Part shown: piece after piece, positions 53,079 through 62,139 of the stretch | Numbering within the stretch: position 1 is the first letter of the stretch | Layout of the letters: each line of letters begins with the position of its first letter | Assembly: GCA_023440865.1 (NCBI GenBank) | Contig: JAEXRM010000033.1 | Span: 1-64,000 of the forward strand | From: Bacillota bacterium | GTDB taxonomy: Bacteria; Bacillota; Clostridia; DSM-8532 | Reading direction: 5' to 3' | Length of the DNA: 64,000 bases | The notes under the pieces: model-generated | Seen by the model: only the letters and a program-made list of their open reading frames with translations | Database searches by the model: none | What the model was told of the DNA's origin: nothing | Made by a program: the position numbers and the translations under genes

Positions 53079-53984
53079 ATGACGATCGGATTCATCGGAC
53101 TTGGCATCATGGGCAAACCCATGGCAAGGAACCTGTTGAAGGCAGGCTACGCGCTGGTGGTGTTCGACATCGCCGCACCTTCGGTCGGGGCGCTTGTCGC
53201 GGAAGGCGCGCAGGGCGGGCTTTCCCCGAAGGATGTGGCGGAACGCTGCGACCTGATCATCACCATGCTGCCCAACTCCCCGCAGGTCGAGGAAGTGGTG
53301 CTGGGCGCAAACGGCATCCTGGAGGCGGACTGTTCGGGCAAGACGCTCGTGGACATGAGCTCCATCTCCCCGCTGGCCGCCCGGGCGATCGCCGAAAAAG
53401 CGGCCCAGGCGGGCCTGTGCATGCTGGACGCCCCGGTATCCGGCGGCGAGCCGAAAGCCGTCAACGGCACGCTGGCCATCATGGTCGGCGGCGACGCCGA
53501 CGCCTTTGCCCGGGTGCAGCCCATCCTGCTGGCCATGGGATCCTCGGCCGTGCATGTGGGGGAGATCGGCAGCGGCAACGTGACCAAGCTGGCCAACCAG
53601 ATCATCGTGGCCCTGAACATCGCCGCCATGTCCGAGGCCATGGTCCTGGCCGCGAAGGCGGGCGTCGACCCGGAAAAGGTCTATCAGGCCATCCGCGGCG
53701 GCCTGGCCGGCAGCACGGTGCTCGACGCGAAAATGCCGCTGGTGCTCAAGCGGAACTTCAAGCCGGGATTCCGGATCAACCTCCACATCAAGGACCTCAC
53801 CAACGCCATGGACACCGCGCACGGCACCGGCACCCCGCTCCCCCTCACCGCCCAGGTGCTCGAGATGATGCAGGCGCTGAAGGTCGACGGCCACGCCGAT
53901 GAGGACCACGGCGCACTGATCCGCTATTTCGAGCGGCTCGCCAGCACCACGGTCGACGGCAGACCTGCGCAGCCGGACACCTGA
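53079..53984 (+). CDS. Beta-hydroxyacid dehydrogenase (tartronate semialdehyde reductase/3-hydroxyisobutyrate dehydrogenase type)
   Basis: ATG 53079 follows GGAAGGAG. The 301-residue protein has the NAD-binding GFIGLGIMGKPMARNL, the substrate loop DAPVSGGEPKAVNGTLAIM, and the catalytic Lys in GNVTKLANQ. This places it with GarR-type reductases and 3-hydroxyisobutyrate dehydrogenases. It would interconvert a semialdehyde and a beta-hydroxyacid, perhaps handling two- or three-carbon products of the transketolase step. It closes the GntR operon. Confidence 0.9.
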   Translation: MTIGFIGLGIMGKPMARNLLKAGYALVVFDIAAPSVGALVAEGAQGGLSPKDVAERCDLIITMLPNSPQVEEVVLGANGILEADCSGKTLVDMSSISPLAARAIAEKAAQAGLCMLDAPVSGGEPKAVNGTLAIMVGGDADAFARVQPILLAMGSSAVHVGEIGSGNVTKLANQIIVALNIAAMSEAMVLAAKAGVDPEKVYQAIRGGLAGSTVLDAKMPLVLKRNFKPGFRINLHIKDLTNAMDTAHGTGTPLPLTAQVLEMMQALKVDGHADEDHGALIRYFERLASTTVDGRPAQPDT

Positions 53985-54108
53985 ACCGGCAGATCATGGC
54001 GCTCCCGTGCCGCCCCGGGCAAACCCGCGCCGGCGCAGATCCGCGCTTGCCGGCGCAACACCGTCCCGGAAACGGACGACATCCGGTCCGGGCCCCATCC
54101 CATCATGG

Positions 54109-54162
54109 TATCCGCGTGCGGCTGTACCCGTATCACAGAGATGCCGCACGGATATAAGGAGG
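54109..54162 (+). promoter_or_regulatory. Leader hairpin directly before the binding-protein ribosome binding site
   Basis: Left arm 54109-54122 pairs with 54143-54154 over 12 bp (GTGCGGC with GCCGCAC in the middle, TATCC with GGATA at the base) and leaves two bases bulged. AAGGAGG begins 2 bases after the stem, so the structure could protect or control translation of the lipoprotein gene. Confidence 0.5.
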
Positions 54163-54170
54163 ATTGTCCC

Positions 54171-55919
54171 ATGTATCAAAGAAGGAAGTGGCTGTCCCTC
54201 TGTCTGGCCATACTCATCCTGCTGACCGCGGCGGGATGCGGTGGCACCACCCCGGCAGGCGAATCAAGCACGCCGGCCGCATCCTCGGCTTCAACCGCAG
54301 CTTCATCCTCGGCCGCGACAGAATCCACTTCGGCAGCCCCTGCAGAATCGCCGTTGCCTGAAACCATCACCATGTTCAACGCAAATCCCCTCACCGCACC
54401 GACACCGGCATGGGATACGCCCATCGGCAAGAAGATCCAGGAGCTGACCGGCGTCCGGCTCGAAGTGGAGTATCTGGTCGGCCAGGACATCATGACCAAG
54501 GCCAACCTGATGACCGCTGCCGGTGAATATCCCGATCTGGTCGCGTCGGGCGACAACGCGGGCATCTTCATCGCGGCACAGGCCTTCATTCCGCTGGATG
54601 ACCTCATCGAGAAGCACGGCACCAACATCAAGAAGATCTACCGTCCGAACGAGCTGGCCCTGTCCAAGCTGCAGAACGGGCAAATTTTCACCCTTTCCTC
54701 GAACAGGCCTGCGGTCGAGAACCTGTACCCCGCAGCCGGCTACTACATGAACCTTGCGGTGCTCAAGGATGCCGGCTATCCGGTCCCCAAGACCATCAGC
54801 GAGTACAGCAAGCTCATCAAGGAATACCTCAAGAAGAACCCCACCTACAACGGCACCGAAAACCTCGGCTTCTCCCTGCCGACCGAAGGCTCGCGCGCAT
54901 CCGCCCTGCAGTACGGCGGCGCCCGCTTCCTCGGCGGATACCCGAACGACGGCCCGACGTACGTGGACCAGAAGACGCTGGTCGCGAAGCTGAACATGCG
55001 GGGCTCCTTCACCAAGGATTACCTGTATTTCATGCATGACCTGTGGAATGACGGCGCCATGGACAAGGAAACCTTCATGCAGAAGGACGACCAGTATCTG
55101 GCCAAGATCAGCTCCGGCCGCCTGCTGGGCTTCTACGACCAGCGCTGGGCCATCTCCAACGCGCTTGGCGCGCTCGAGAACACCGGCGACTACGAACGCA
55201 CCTATGTCGCGTTCCCGATCGTCCTCGACGGCATCGACAAGGAGTACTACCGCGGTTCCTACGCATTCGCCGTGCAGGGTGTGTCCATCAGCTCGAGCTG
55301 CAAGGATCCCGAGGGCGTCTTCCGCTTCCTCGACCGCCTCTGCGCCGATGACATCCAGAAGCTGAACTACTGGGGCATCGAAGGCGTCGACTACACCCTC
55401 GAGAACGGGAAATTCACACGCACGAACGAGCAGTGGCTCAACTCCTTCAACGTCGAGTACCAGCAGACCTCCGGCATCAGCCAGTTCAACTTCCTGCCGC
55501 GCCGCGAAGGCACCAGCGACGAAACCTATGCCAAGTTCGACGACGGCAACTGGGTGAATCCGGCCATGAACCAGGCATACAACGACGTCCGCTACAAGGA
55601 TTACGAGAAGGACATCCTCAAGGCATACAATGTCAAGACCTTCTGCGACTTCTTTGCACCGGCCTACCCCGCCCGGTACGAGCCCGGCTGGGCGGCCCGC
55701 CAGAAGATGCCGCAGGACTCCGAGGAGTTCCTTTCCGTGCAGAAGTGCCTCGACCTCGCCACGGAGTACCATGCCAAGATCATCCAGGCCAAGCGTGACG
55801 ACTTCGACAAGCTGTGGAACGAGTATCAGGGAAAACTCGACAAGGTTCCCGGTGTGGATGGGTATGAACAAGCTGTGACCAAGATCATCCAGGACGGCGC
55901 GAAGTATTACAGCAACTGA
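54171..55919 (+). CDS. Sugar-binding lipoprotein of an Lpl-type ABC importer
   Basis: ATG 54171 follows AAGGAGG. The 582-residue protein has a lipoprotein signal (ILILLTAAGCGG), a long Ser/Ala/Thr linker and a large family 1 solute-binding domain of the LplA kind (TITMFNANPLTAPTPAWDTP near residue 65). These large binding proteins take complex plant oligosaccharides. It is followed by two Lpl-type permeases and is separated from the GntR operon by 186 bases. Confidence 0.9.
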   Translation: MYQRRKWLSLCLAILILLTAAGCGGTTPAGESSTPAASSASTAASSSAATESTSAAPAESPLPETITMFNANPLTAPTPAWDTPIGKKIQELTGVRLEVEYLVGQDIMTKANLMTAAGEYPDLVASGDNAGIFIAAQAFIPLDDLIEKHGTNIKKIYRPNELALSKLQNGQIFTLSSNRPAVENLYPAAGYYMNLAVLKDAGYPVPKTISEYSKLIKEYLKKNPTYNGTENLGFSLPTEGSRASALQYGGARFLGGYPNDGPTYVDQKTLVAKLNMRGSFTKDYLYFMHDLWNDGAMDKETFMQKDDQYLAKISSGRLLGFYDQRWAISNALGALENTGDYERTYVAFPIVLDGIDKEYYRGSYAFAVQGVSISSSCKDPEGVFRFLDRLCADDIQKLNYWGIEGVDYTLENGKFTRTNEQWLNSFNVEYQQTSGISQFNFLPRREGTSDETYAKFDDGNWVNPAMNQAYNDVRYKDYEKDILKAYNVKTFCDFFAPAYPARYEPGWAARQKMPQDSEEFLSVQKCLDLATEYHAKIIQAKRDDFDKLWNEYQGKLDKVPGVDGYEQAVTKIIQDGAKYYSN

Positions 55920-55960
55920 CCTTTCACCGCATCCTGTCCAGGAAAAGCCACCAACATGGC

Positions 55961-55999
55961 ATCTCCCCGCCGGTCTGCACGGCAGGCCGGCGGGGAGAT
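55961..55999 (+). promoter_or_regulatory. Intra-operon hairpin after the Lpl-type binding-protein gene
   Basis: A perfect 13-bp stem (ATCTCCCCGCCGG at 55961-55973, complement 55987-55999) with a 13-base loop lies 41 bases after the lipoprotein stop and 22 bases before the permease start. There is no T-run, so it is read as a stabilising or attenuating stem. Confidence 0.7.
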
Positions 56000-56021
56000 C
56001 AGCCGGAACGGGGAGAGAAGT

Positions 56022-56990
56022 ATGGCCAAAGCCCGGGAGAAGTACCTCCAAAGTCTTTCAGGACCAGTCCCCATCCACCAGAGGAGCTTCATGAGCCGGT
56101 TGGTGGAGCAGCGGCAGCTGCTGGTGCTGATCCTGCCCTTCATGGTGTTTGTCCTGGTCTTCAACTACCTGCCCATCTGGGGCTGGCTGATGTCTTTTCA
56201 GCAATTTGTTCCGGCCAAGGGCATTTTCGGATCCAAATGGATCGGACTGGCCAATTTCAAGGAGGCCTTCTCCGATCCCTACTTTTATCAGGCATTGCGC
56301 AACACGCTGCTGACCAGCGTCCTGAAGATCGCGCTGGGTTTCGTTTCGGCCATCTTTCTCGCCCTGATGCTCAACGAGGTCAGGCGTGTCGCCTTCAAGC
56401 GGGCCGTGCAGACGATCTCCTATCTCCCGTATTTCGTATCCTGGGTTGTGGCGGCCAACATCGTCTACATGGCGCTCTCCCCGTCCGACGGCATCATCAA
56501 CATCGCCCTGGTCAAGCTGGGTCTGGTGCGGGAAGCCGTCCCCTTCATGGGCGATCCGAAGTATTTTTATGGCGTGGTCGCCTTGTCCGGCGTCTGGAAG
56601 AATGTCGGATGGAACGCCATCATCTATCTCGCGGCCATGACCGGCATCGATCCGGAGTTGTACGAGGCCGCATCCATCGACGGCGCGGGACGCATCCGCC
56701 GCATCCTGGCGGTGACGCTGCCCTGCATCATGCCCACGATCAAGATCCTGCTGGTGCTGAATATCGGCAATCTCATGAACGCCGGGTTCGAGCATGTGTA
56801 TCTGCTGAGCAATCCGTCCAACATCGACGCATCGCGCACGCTGGACGTGTACATCTATACCTTCGCGCTCCGCACGGGCCGCCTGTCCTATGGCACCGCG
56901 CTGGGCATGTTCAACTCCACGATTTCGATCACCCTCATCCTCATCAGCAACTGGATCTCCAAAAAAGTGGACGGATATGGCATCTTCTGA
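56022..56990 (+). CDS. ABC transporter permease (LplB type)
   Basis: ATG 56022 follows GGGGAGAG. The 322-residue membrane protein has a cytosolic N-terminal tail of about 35 residues, six membrane segments and the EAA-loop motif YEAASIDGAGRIRRI. It pairs with the LplC-type permease 55 bases downstream. As in the first importer, no ATPase is encoded here, so a shared ATPase is presumed. Confidence 0.92.
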   Translation: MAKAREKYLQSLSGPVPIHQRSFMSRLVEQRQLLVLILPFMVFVLVFNYLPIWGWLMSFQQFVPAKGIFGSKWIGLANFKEAFSDPYFYQALRNTLLTSVLKIALGFVSAIFLALMLNEVRRVAFKRAVQTISYLPYFVSWVVAANIVYMALSPSDGIINIALVKLGLVREAVPFMGDPKYFYGVVALSGVWKNVGWNAIIYLAAMTGIDPELYEAASIDGAGRIRRILAVTLPCIMPTIKILLVLNIGNLMNAGFEHVYLLSNPSNIDASRTLDVYIYTFALRTGRLSYGTALGMFNSTISITLILISNWISKKVDGYGIF

Positions 56991-57045
56991 GAAGACGAGG
57001 TTGCCTCACGACATCGACGCAACAACCCATCCGACAGGAGGATGC

Positions 57046-57990
57046 ATGAGCACGGAAATCCAAAGAAAGGGACTGTCACGGCTGAAGACCTATCGACGCG
57101 CCACCATGGAGGATGTGGTGCTGGATCTCTTCATCTACCTGTCCCTGACCTTCCTGTGCGTGTTGACGCTCTACCCCTTTGTCAACACCATCGCCATTTC
57201 CCTGAACTACGCGCTTGACACGGTGCGCGGCGGCATCTACCTGTGGCCGCGCCAGTTCACGCTGCGCAACTATGAGAAGATTCTCATCGGCAACCCGGCC
57301 ATCGCGCAGGCGCTGTTCATCTCCGCCGCCAGAGCGCTGGTGGGTGGTGCGGTCAGCGTCCTGTCCACCTTCTGTGTCGCCTACGTGCTGTCGCGGAAGG
57401 ACTTCGTCCTGCGCAAGGTGCTGACGCCCTTCCTGGTCTTCACCATGTATTTCTCAGGCGGATTGATCCCTTCGTTCATTCTCGTGCGGAACCTGGGACT
57501 GATCAACAACTTCCTGGTCTACATCCTGCCGGGCATCATCGGCGCCTACAATGTCATGGTGATGCGCAGCTTCATGGAGAGCATCCCCGAAAGCCTCATC
57601 GAGGCGGCCTTCATCGACGGCGCAACCCACTACCGCATCCTGTTCAGCATCGTGTGGCCCCTGAGCCTGCCGGTCATCGCGACCATCACGCTGTTTGTGG
57701 CCGTCGGCCAGTGGAACTCCTGGTTCGACACCATGCTGTATTGCAGCAGCAGCCCGAAGCTGACAACCCTGCAGTATGAGCTGCAGAAGCTGCTGACCTC
57801 GGCGTCGAGCTACGCGGCGGGCGATTCGGATGCCGCCATGAACGCGGGCGACGCAGTGAAGTCGGCCGTCACCCCGATGTCCATCCGCGCGGCCATGACG
57901 GTCATCGCCGTGACACCCATCCTCTTCACCTATCCCTTCCTGCAGCGCTACTTCGTCAAGGGATTGACGCTGGGCGGGGTGAAAGGGTAA
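57046..57990 (+). CDS. ABC transporter permease (LplC type)
   Basis: ATG 57046 follows AGGAGG. The 314-residue protein has six membrane segments and the EAA-loop motif IEAAFIDGATHYRI; the C-terminal FVKGLTLGGVKG is typical of LplC. Its last 43 bases overlap the 3' end of the convergent M23-like gene on the other strand, so transcription of one crosses the end of the other. Confidence 0.92.
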   Translation: MSTEIQRKGLSRLKTYRRATMEDVVLDLFIYLSLTFLCVLTLYPFVNTIAISLNYALDTVRGGIYLWPRQFTLRNYEKILIGNPAIAQALFISAARALVGGAVSVLSTFCVAYVLSRKDFVLRKVLTPFLVFTMYFSGGLIPSFILVRNLGLINNFLVYILPGIIGAYNVMVMRSFMESIPESLIEAAFIDGATHYRILFSIVWPLSLPVIATITLFVAVGQWNSWFDTMLYCSSSPKLTTLQYELQKLLTSASSYAAGDSDAAMNAGDAVKSAVTPMSIRAAMTVIAVTPILFTYPFLQRYFVKGLTLGGVKG

Positions 57991-59057
57991 ACGGCGTGCA
58001 CGATCAGGTTGTCCTCCACGATGCGCTCCATCGGTTCGTTCGTGACATCGCGCAGGTTCGTGAAGGAACAGGGAAGCCCCCTGCCCGTCAGGATGTCGGG
58101 CTTGTCCATCAACTGGAAATGCAGATGGGGACAGTTGGACAGCCCGGTGTGACCCACCCGGCCGATCACCTGTCCCTGTTTGACCGCGTCGCCTTTCGCG
58201 ACGGTCAGACTGTCCATGATCATGTGCCCGTAAAATGAGCTTTCCCCGTTGGCGTGTTCGATGATGACGTGATTTCCGAACTGCGCGGCCAGGCCGTACT
58301 GCTCGAAGTACGGCTTGCGCTCCTCCCAGACCCAGGAGGTGGTGACGGGGATGGTGCCGAAGCAATCCGCGACCACACCGTCCGCGATCGCCAGGATCTC
58401 CCTCCCGTAGATGATGTGGTCCTCCGTGTGCATCGGCTCCTTGAAGAAGAGCTTGTGCGACTCGTTGTACTGCGCCATGTCGATGGCGAACTCCATGGAG
58501 TAATGCTGCCGGTGGTCAAGCAGCGCATTGTAGTTGCCGCACGTGGAGTAGCAGCCCTTCAGGGGGAAGATGTAGCTGTTCCTGTTTTCGTATTCCACCA
58601 AGGGCAATGACATCTCGGTCCGTTGTTCGATGCCGTTCGACTCATATGTGACCGAAAGGCATATTCGATCGAGCTTTTCCGTATGTACCACGACAAAATA
58701 CTCGTTGTGCAGGCCGGTTTCCCAACCGGGCGCAAGTTCGACAGAATCGCCGTACCGTGCGGGGTTCCAGAAGCCTTCCCTGCCGAGGTACAACTGTGCC
58801 CCAAAGCCCTCCCCCAGCCACGTGCAATCACGGGCAAACCGGGCCACCGCATGCTGCAGTGCCTTGCCGCGATACGTCACCTGCTTGACAAACGCATCGC
58901 CTGCATGCATTTCCATGTCGATCTGCGTGAGTGTCATCGGGGCATCGGTGTCATTTCGTATTTTCAACCCATGCAGGAGGAAGTTAGATTCCACCTTTCC
59001 GTGCGCTTCATGGGCCATGTTGATGATGTAATCTCCGGGTACGGTACACAGCTGCAT
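57948..59057 (-). CDS. M23 (LytM)-like metallopeptidase domain protein
   Basis: ATG 59057 follows GGAG by 6 bases. The 369-residue protein has an unrecognised N-terminal half (1-165) and a C-terminal peptidase M23 fold (about 170-345). The metal ligands can be seen: His185 and Asp193 in HYSMEFAIDMA and His313 in CPHLHFQL; NHVIIEHANGESSFYGHM is also typical. M23 enzymes usually cut peptidoglycan cross-links outside the cell, but no signal peptide or membrane anchor is visible here. It is divergent from the GH9 gene and convergent with the permease gene. Confidence 0.8.
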   Translation of the reverse strand: MQLCTVPGDYIINMAHEAHGKVESNFLLHGLKIRNDTDAPMTLTQIDMEMHAGDAFVKQVTYRGKALQHAVARFARDCTWLGEGFGAQLYLGREGFWNPARYGDSVELAPGWETGLHNEYFVVVHTEKLDRICLSVTYESNGIEQRTEMSLPLVEYENRNSYIFPLKGCYSTCGNYNALLDHRQHYSMEFAIDMAQYNESHKLFFKEPMHTEDHIIYGREILAIADGVVADCFGTIPVTTSWVWEERKPYFEQYGLAAQFGNHVIIEHANGESSFYGHMIMDSLTVAKGDAVKQGQVIGRVGHTGLSNCPHLHFQLMDKPDILTGRGLPCSFTNLRDVTNEPMERIVEDNLIVHAVYPFTPPSVNPLTK

Positions 59058-59144
59058 GGCAGACTCCATTCTTTTACGATTCGCTCCACGTGAATCTTTC
59101 GGGCATTTACCCAAAGCATACCACAAGGGATCCGGCACCGTGAA

Positions 59145-59270
59145 ACCGATTATCGGTAGAATGATTCACGCGCCGCCAACGCGTGTCTGTCTGCTTGCAC
59201 ATGCCGGCCATGTCGGCGATGGATCTTTTCAGCGCAGTCTATTGATTCATCACTTCATTTTCTGTACGAT
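59145..59270 (+). promoter_or_regulatory. Divergent control region of M23-like and GH9 genes
   Basis: The 301-base gap 59058-59358 contains a perfect 13-bp palindrome ACCGATTATCGGT at 59145-59157, a likely repressor site. It also contains a plus-strand promoter candidate, TTGATT (59242-59247) with TACGAT (59265-59270) at 17-base spacing. Confidence 0.5.
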
Positions 59271-59358
59271 AGTACCTGTGGGACAATAAACACGTGTCCA
59301 CAACCGTCGGCGATGATCGGTCCCCCATCGAATCAACGAACAGGAGTGAAGTGATTCC

Positions 59359-61923
59359 ATGAAAAACGCAGCAGGCTCCGCAACCTCGCGGGAACACGCA
59401 TTCATACTGAACAGGGCCACCGGCTACTTCCAGAACCGGGGCGTGGACGTGATGGCCTTTGACGACATCTACCCGGAAGGGCACCAGTCCGGTGTCAGCA
59501 TCCTCATGCACGGCCACCGCGTCGCCACAAACGGCGACATCCGCTTCGAGCAGACGCCGGGCCAATGGCAGCCCGTGCCAAAGCAGCAGGAACGCACGCT
59601 CGACGATGACGCGAACACCATCGCCACCACGCTGTCCTATCCGAACCGGGAACGCCATCTCCGGGGCTTCAACCCCATGATCTATCCGGACTTCGAATTC
59701 GGTTACACCGTCACCGTGAAGGGCGAGGGCCCCTCGGTCCGCGTGACGGTGGACCTTGACCGCCCGGTGCCGGAGCGCTTTGCCGGCAAGCTCTGCTTCA
59801 ACATGGAGCTGTTCCCCGGCGACCTGTTCGGCAAGCCATGGATCATGGACGGCACGCACGGCATCTTCCCGCAGCAGCCGAACGGGCCGGTGAAGCAGCA
59901 GGCACCCAACCATACCCATCGGCTCACCGAGTCGCTGCCGGATGCCAAGGCCGATCAGAAGAGCCTTTCCGGTGATTACGACAACACCCGGGCCTACAGC
60001 CCCATCGTCGCCGATGACCTCGTCGCCGCGCCGTATGCCGTCGGGAAGCGGTTCACCATCCGCCCCGATGACCCGTACCGTCGCCTGACGATCGAAAGCA
60101 CCGGGGCCGCCCTGCAGCTGTACGACGGCCGCATGAACCACAACAACGGCTGGTTCGCGGTCAGCAGCGAGGTACCGGCGGGCGCCACACGGAACGCCAT
60201 CGAGTGGATCATCACGCCCCATGTCGTCGCGGACTGGCTGTATCCACCCGTCGTGCAGACCTCCCAGGTGGGCTATCACCCGAATCAGCCAAAGGCCGCC
60301 ATCATCGAGCTCGACAGCCGGGATACGAAGCGCGAGACACCTGTTCTCCTGCGCATCACGGAAAACGGCGAGGTTCCGGTTCGCACCGCGGAGGGCCATG
60401 CCTGGGGTCGGTTCCTGCGGTATGACTACCTGACCTTCGACTTCTCCGATATCCGGGAAGAGGGGCTCTACCAGGTGCGCTACGGCGCGTCGGCCTCCTC
60501 CGTGTTCCGCATCGCGCACGACGTGTACGACCGGGGCGTGTGGCAGCCGGTACTGGAATACTTCCTGCCCGTGCAGATGTGCCACATGCGGGTCAACGAG
60601 AAGTACCGCGTCTGGCACGGCCTGTGCCATGACGACGACGCGCGGATGGCCCCGGTGGACTACAACCACTACGACGGCTATGCGCAGGGTCCCTCCACGC
60701 TGACGCGGTTCCAGCCCGGCGATGCCGTACCGGGGCTGAATGTCGGCGGCTGGCACGATGCCGGCGATTTCGACCTGCGCGTGGAATCGCAGTCCGGAGA
60801 ATGCTACGCGCTGACGCTGGCCTACGAGGCCTTCGGTGTCGACTACGATGCCACCGGCATCGACCAGGCGAAAAAGGTCTGCGAAATCCACCAGCCCGAC
60901 GGGAAAAACGACATCCTGCAGCAGATCGAGCACGGCGTCCTGACCGTCGTGGCCGGCTACCGCGCGCTCGGGAGGCTGTACCGGGGCATCATCTGCAACG
61001 ACCTGCGGCAGTATGTGCTGCTGGGCGACAGCGCCGCCATGACGGACAACATCAAGGGCAATGCCGACGACCGCTGGGTGTTCACCGAAAACAACCCGCC
61101 GCGGGAGCTGTCGACCGCCGCCCACCTGGCCGCCTCCGCCCGCGCGCTGAAAGGCTTCAACGACGAACTGGCTTTCGAGGCGCTGGCTGCTGCACGGGAG
61201 CTGTTCCGCGTGACGGACATCACAAGCGGCGGGCATGCCCATCCGCCAATCCCCGGCCTGTCCGTCGGCGATTACGCCCGGATGGCGAAGATCCAGGCTG
61301 CCGTCGAGCTGCTGCTCACAACCGGGGAAGCGCAATACCGCGAATTCCTGCTTTCGGAGAACGACTTCATCGTCAAGGGCATCGACAAGGTGGGCTGGTT
61401 CGTCAGCCGCGCCGAGGGAGCAATCGGAGACGCCGGTTTCTCCAGGGCAATCCGTGAGGCGATGTCCGCGGTGAAGGCAAATCTGGAAAAGCTGCGCGCC
61501 GAAACACCGTACGGCATCCCCTACAAGCCGCACATCTGGGGTGCGGGCTGGGGCATCCAGCGTTTGGGCTTCGAATACTACTTCCTGCATCGGGCCTATC
61601 CCGACCTGTTCGACGCGGACATGGTCTTCAACGCGTTGAACTTCGTGCTGGGCTGCCATCCCGGTTCGAACACGAGCTCCTTCGCATCCGGCGTCGGTGC
61701 CGTTTCGGCGACGGTGGGCTACGGCCTGAACCGGGCCGACTGGTCGTACATCCCCGGCGGCGTCATATCGGGAACCGCGCTCATCCGGCCGGACTTCCCC
61801 GAGCTGCTGGTGTTCCCGTACCTGTGGCAGCAGACCGAGTACGTGCTGGGCGGCGGCTCGTCGCACTACATGTTCCTTGTGCTTGCGGCGCAGCAGCTGG
61901 CGGCGCAGGCGGCGGAACACTGA
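59359..61923 (+). CDS. GH9 glycoside hydrolase without signal peptide
   Basis: ATG 59359 follows CAGGAG. The 854-residue protein has an unassigned N-terminal region (1-290, likely beta-rich), a CelD_N Ig-like domain (about 296-385, VQTSQVGYHPNQPKAAI), and a GH9 catalytic domain (about 395-850). GGWHDAGDFD carries the nucleophile-activating Asp pair (DAGD at 467-470), VLGCHPGSNTSSF is the His region, and Glu827 in QQTEYVLGG is the likely acid. GH9 enzymes hydrolyse beta-1,4-glucans; intracellular members often act as exo-glucosidases on imported oligosaccharides. The importer encoded next door fits this. Confidence 0.9.
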   Translation: MKNAAGSATSREHAFILNRATGYFQNRGVDVMAFDDIYPEGHQSGVSILMHGHRVATNGDIRFEQTPGQWQPVPKQQERTLDDDANTIATTLSYPNRERHLRGFNPMIYPDFEFGYTVTVKGEGPSVRVTVDLDRPVPERFAGKLCFNMELFPGDLFGKPWIMDGTHGIFPQQPNGPVKQQAPNHTHRLTESLPDAKADQKSLSGDYDNTRAYSPIVADDLVAAPYAVGKRFTIRPDDPYRRLTIESTGAALQLYDGRMNHNNGWFAVSSEVPAGATRNAIEWIITPHVVADWLYPPVVQTSQVGYHPNQPKAAIIELDSRDTKRETPVLLRITENGEVPVRTAEGHAWGRFLRYDYLTFDFSDIREEGLYQVRYGASASSVFRIAHDVYDRGVWQPVLEYFLPVQMCHMRVNEKYRVWHGLCHDDDARMAPVDYNHYDGYAQGPSTLTRFQPGDAVPGLNVGGWHDAGDFDLRVESQSGECYALTLAYEAFGVDYDATGIDQAKKVCEIHQPDGKNDILQQIEHGVLTVVAGYRALGRLYRGIICNDLRQYVLLGDSAAMTDNIKGNADDRWVFTENNPPRELSTAAHLAASARALKGFNDELAFEALAAARELFRVTDITSGGHAHPPIPGLSVGDYARMAKIQAAVELLLTTGEAQYREFLLSENDFIVKGIDKVGWFVSRAEGAIGDAGFSRAIREAMSAVKANLEKLRAETPYGIPYKPHIWGAGWGIQRLGFEYYFLHRAYPDLFDADMVFNALNFVLGCHPGSNTSSFASGVGAVSATVGYGLNRADWSYIPGGVISGTALIRPDFPELLVFPYLWQQTEYVLGGGSSHYMFLVLAAQQLAAQAAEH

Positions 61924-62027
61924 AGCCGGCGGCATGAAAGGGGCATATCCGGCGCAAGGCCCACGACGCCGAATCCTCCCCGCACCGGGCCGGGAACGCG
62001 GGGACGGGTGCCGGATGCCGTGCAAGG

Positions 62028-62056
62028 TTGCAGCCACTCCCGGTCTCCGGTAAACT
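62028..62056 (+). promoter_or_regulatory. Candidate promoter of the FAD oxidoreductase gene
   Basis: TTGCAG (62028-62033) and TAAACT (62051-62056) are 17 bases apart in the 216-base gap after the GH9 gene. Confidence 0.45.
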
Positions 62057-62072
62057 GATTGCAGGATCACCC

Positions 62073-62104
62073 GCAGGTCGGCTCCACAACGGGAGCCGGC
62101 CTGC
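62073..62104 (+). promoter_or_regulatory. 5' leader hairpin of the FAD oxidoreductase gene
   Basis: GCAGGTCGGCTCC at 62073-62085 pairs with GGAGCCGGCCTGC at 62092-62104, 13 pairs including one G-T, with a 6-base loop. It lies about 17 bases after the candidate -10 and 35 bases before the start, so it should form at the 5' end of the transcript. Confidence 0.55.
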
Positions 62105-62139
62105 GCAGGTTTGAAGCACGCACGACAAAGGAGGCCACC

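Noticed and set aside
54303..56051. A minus-strand open frame of about 580 codons opposite the Lpl-type lipoprotein
   Set aside because: It is an antisense shadow; the plus strand has a lipobox, ribosome binding site and family match.
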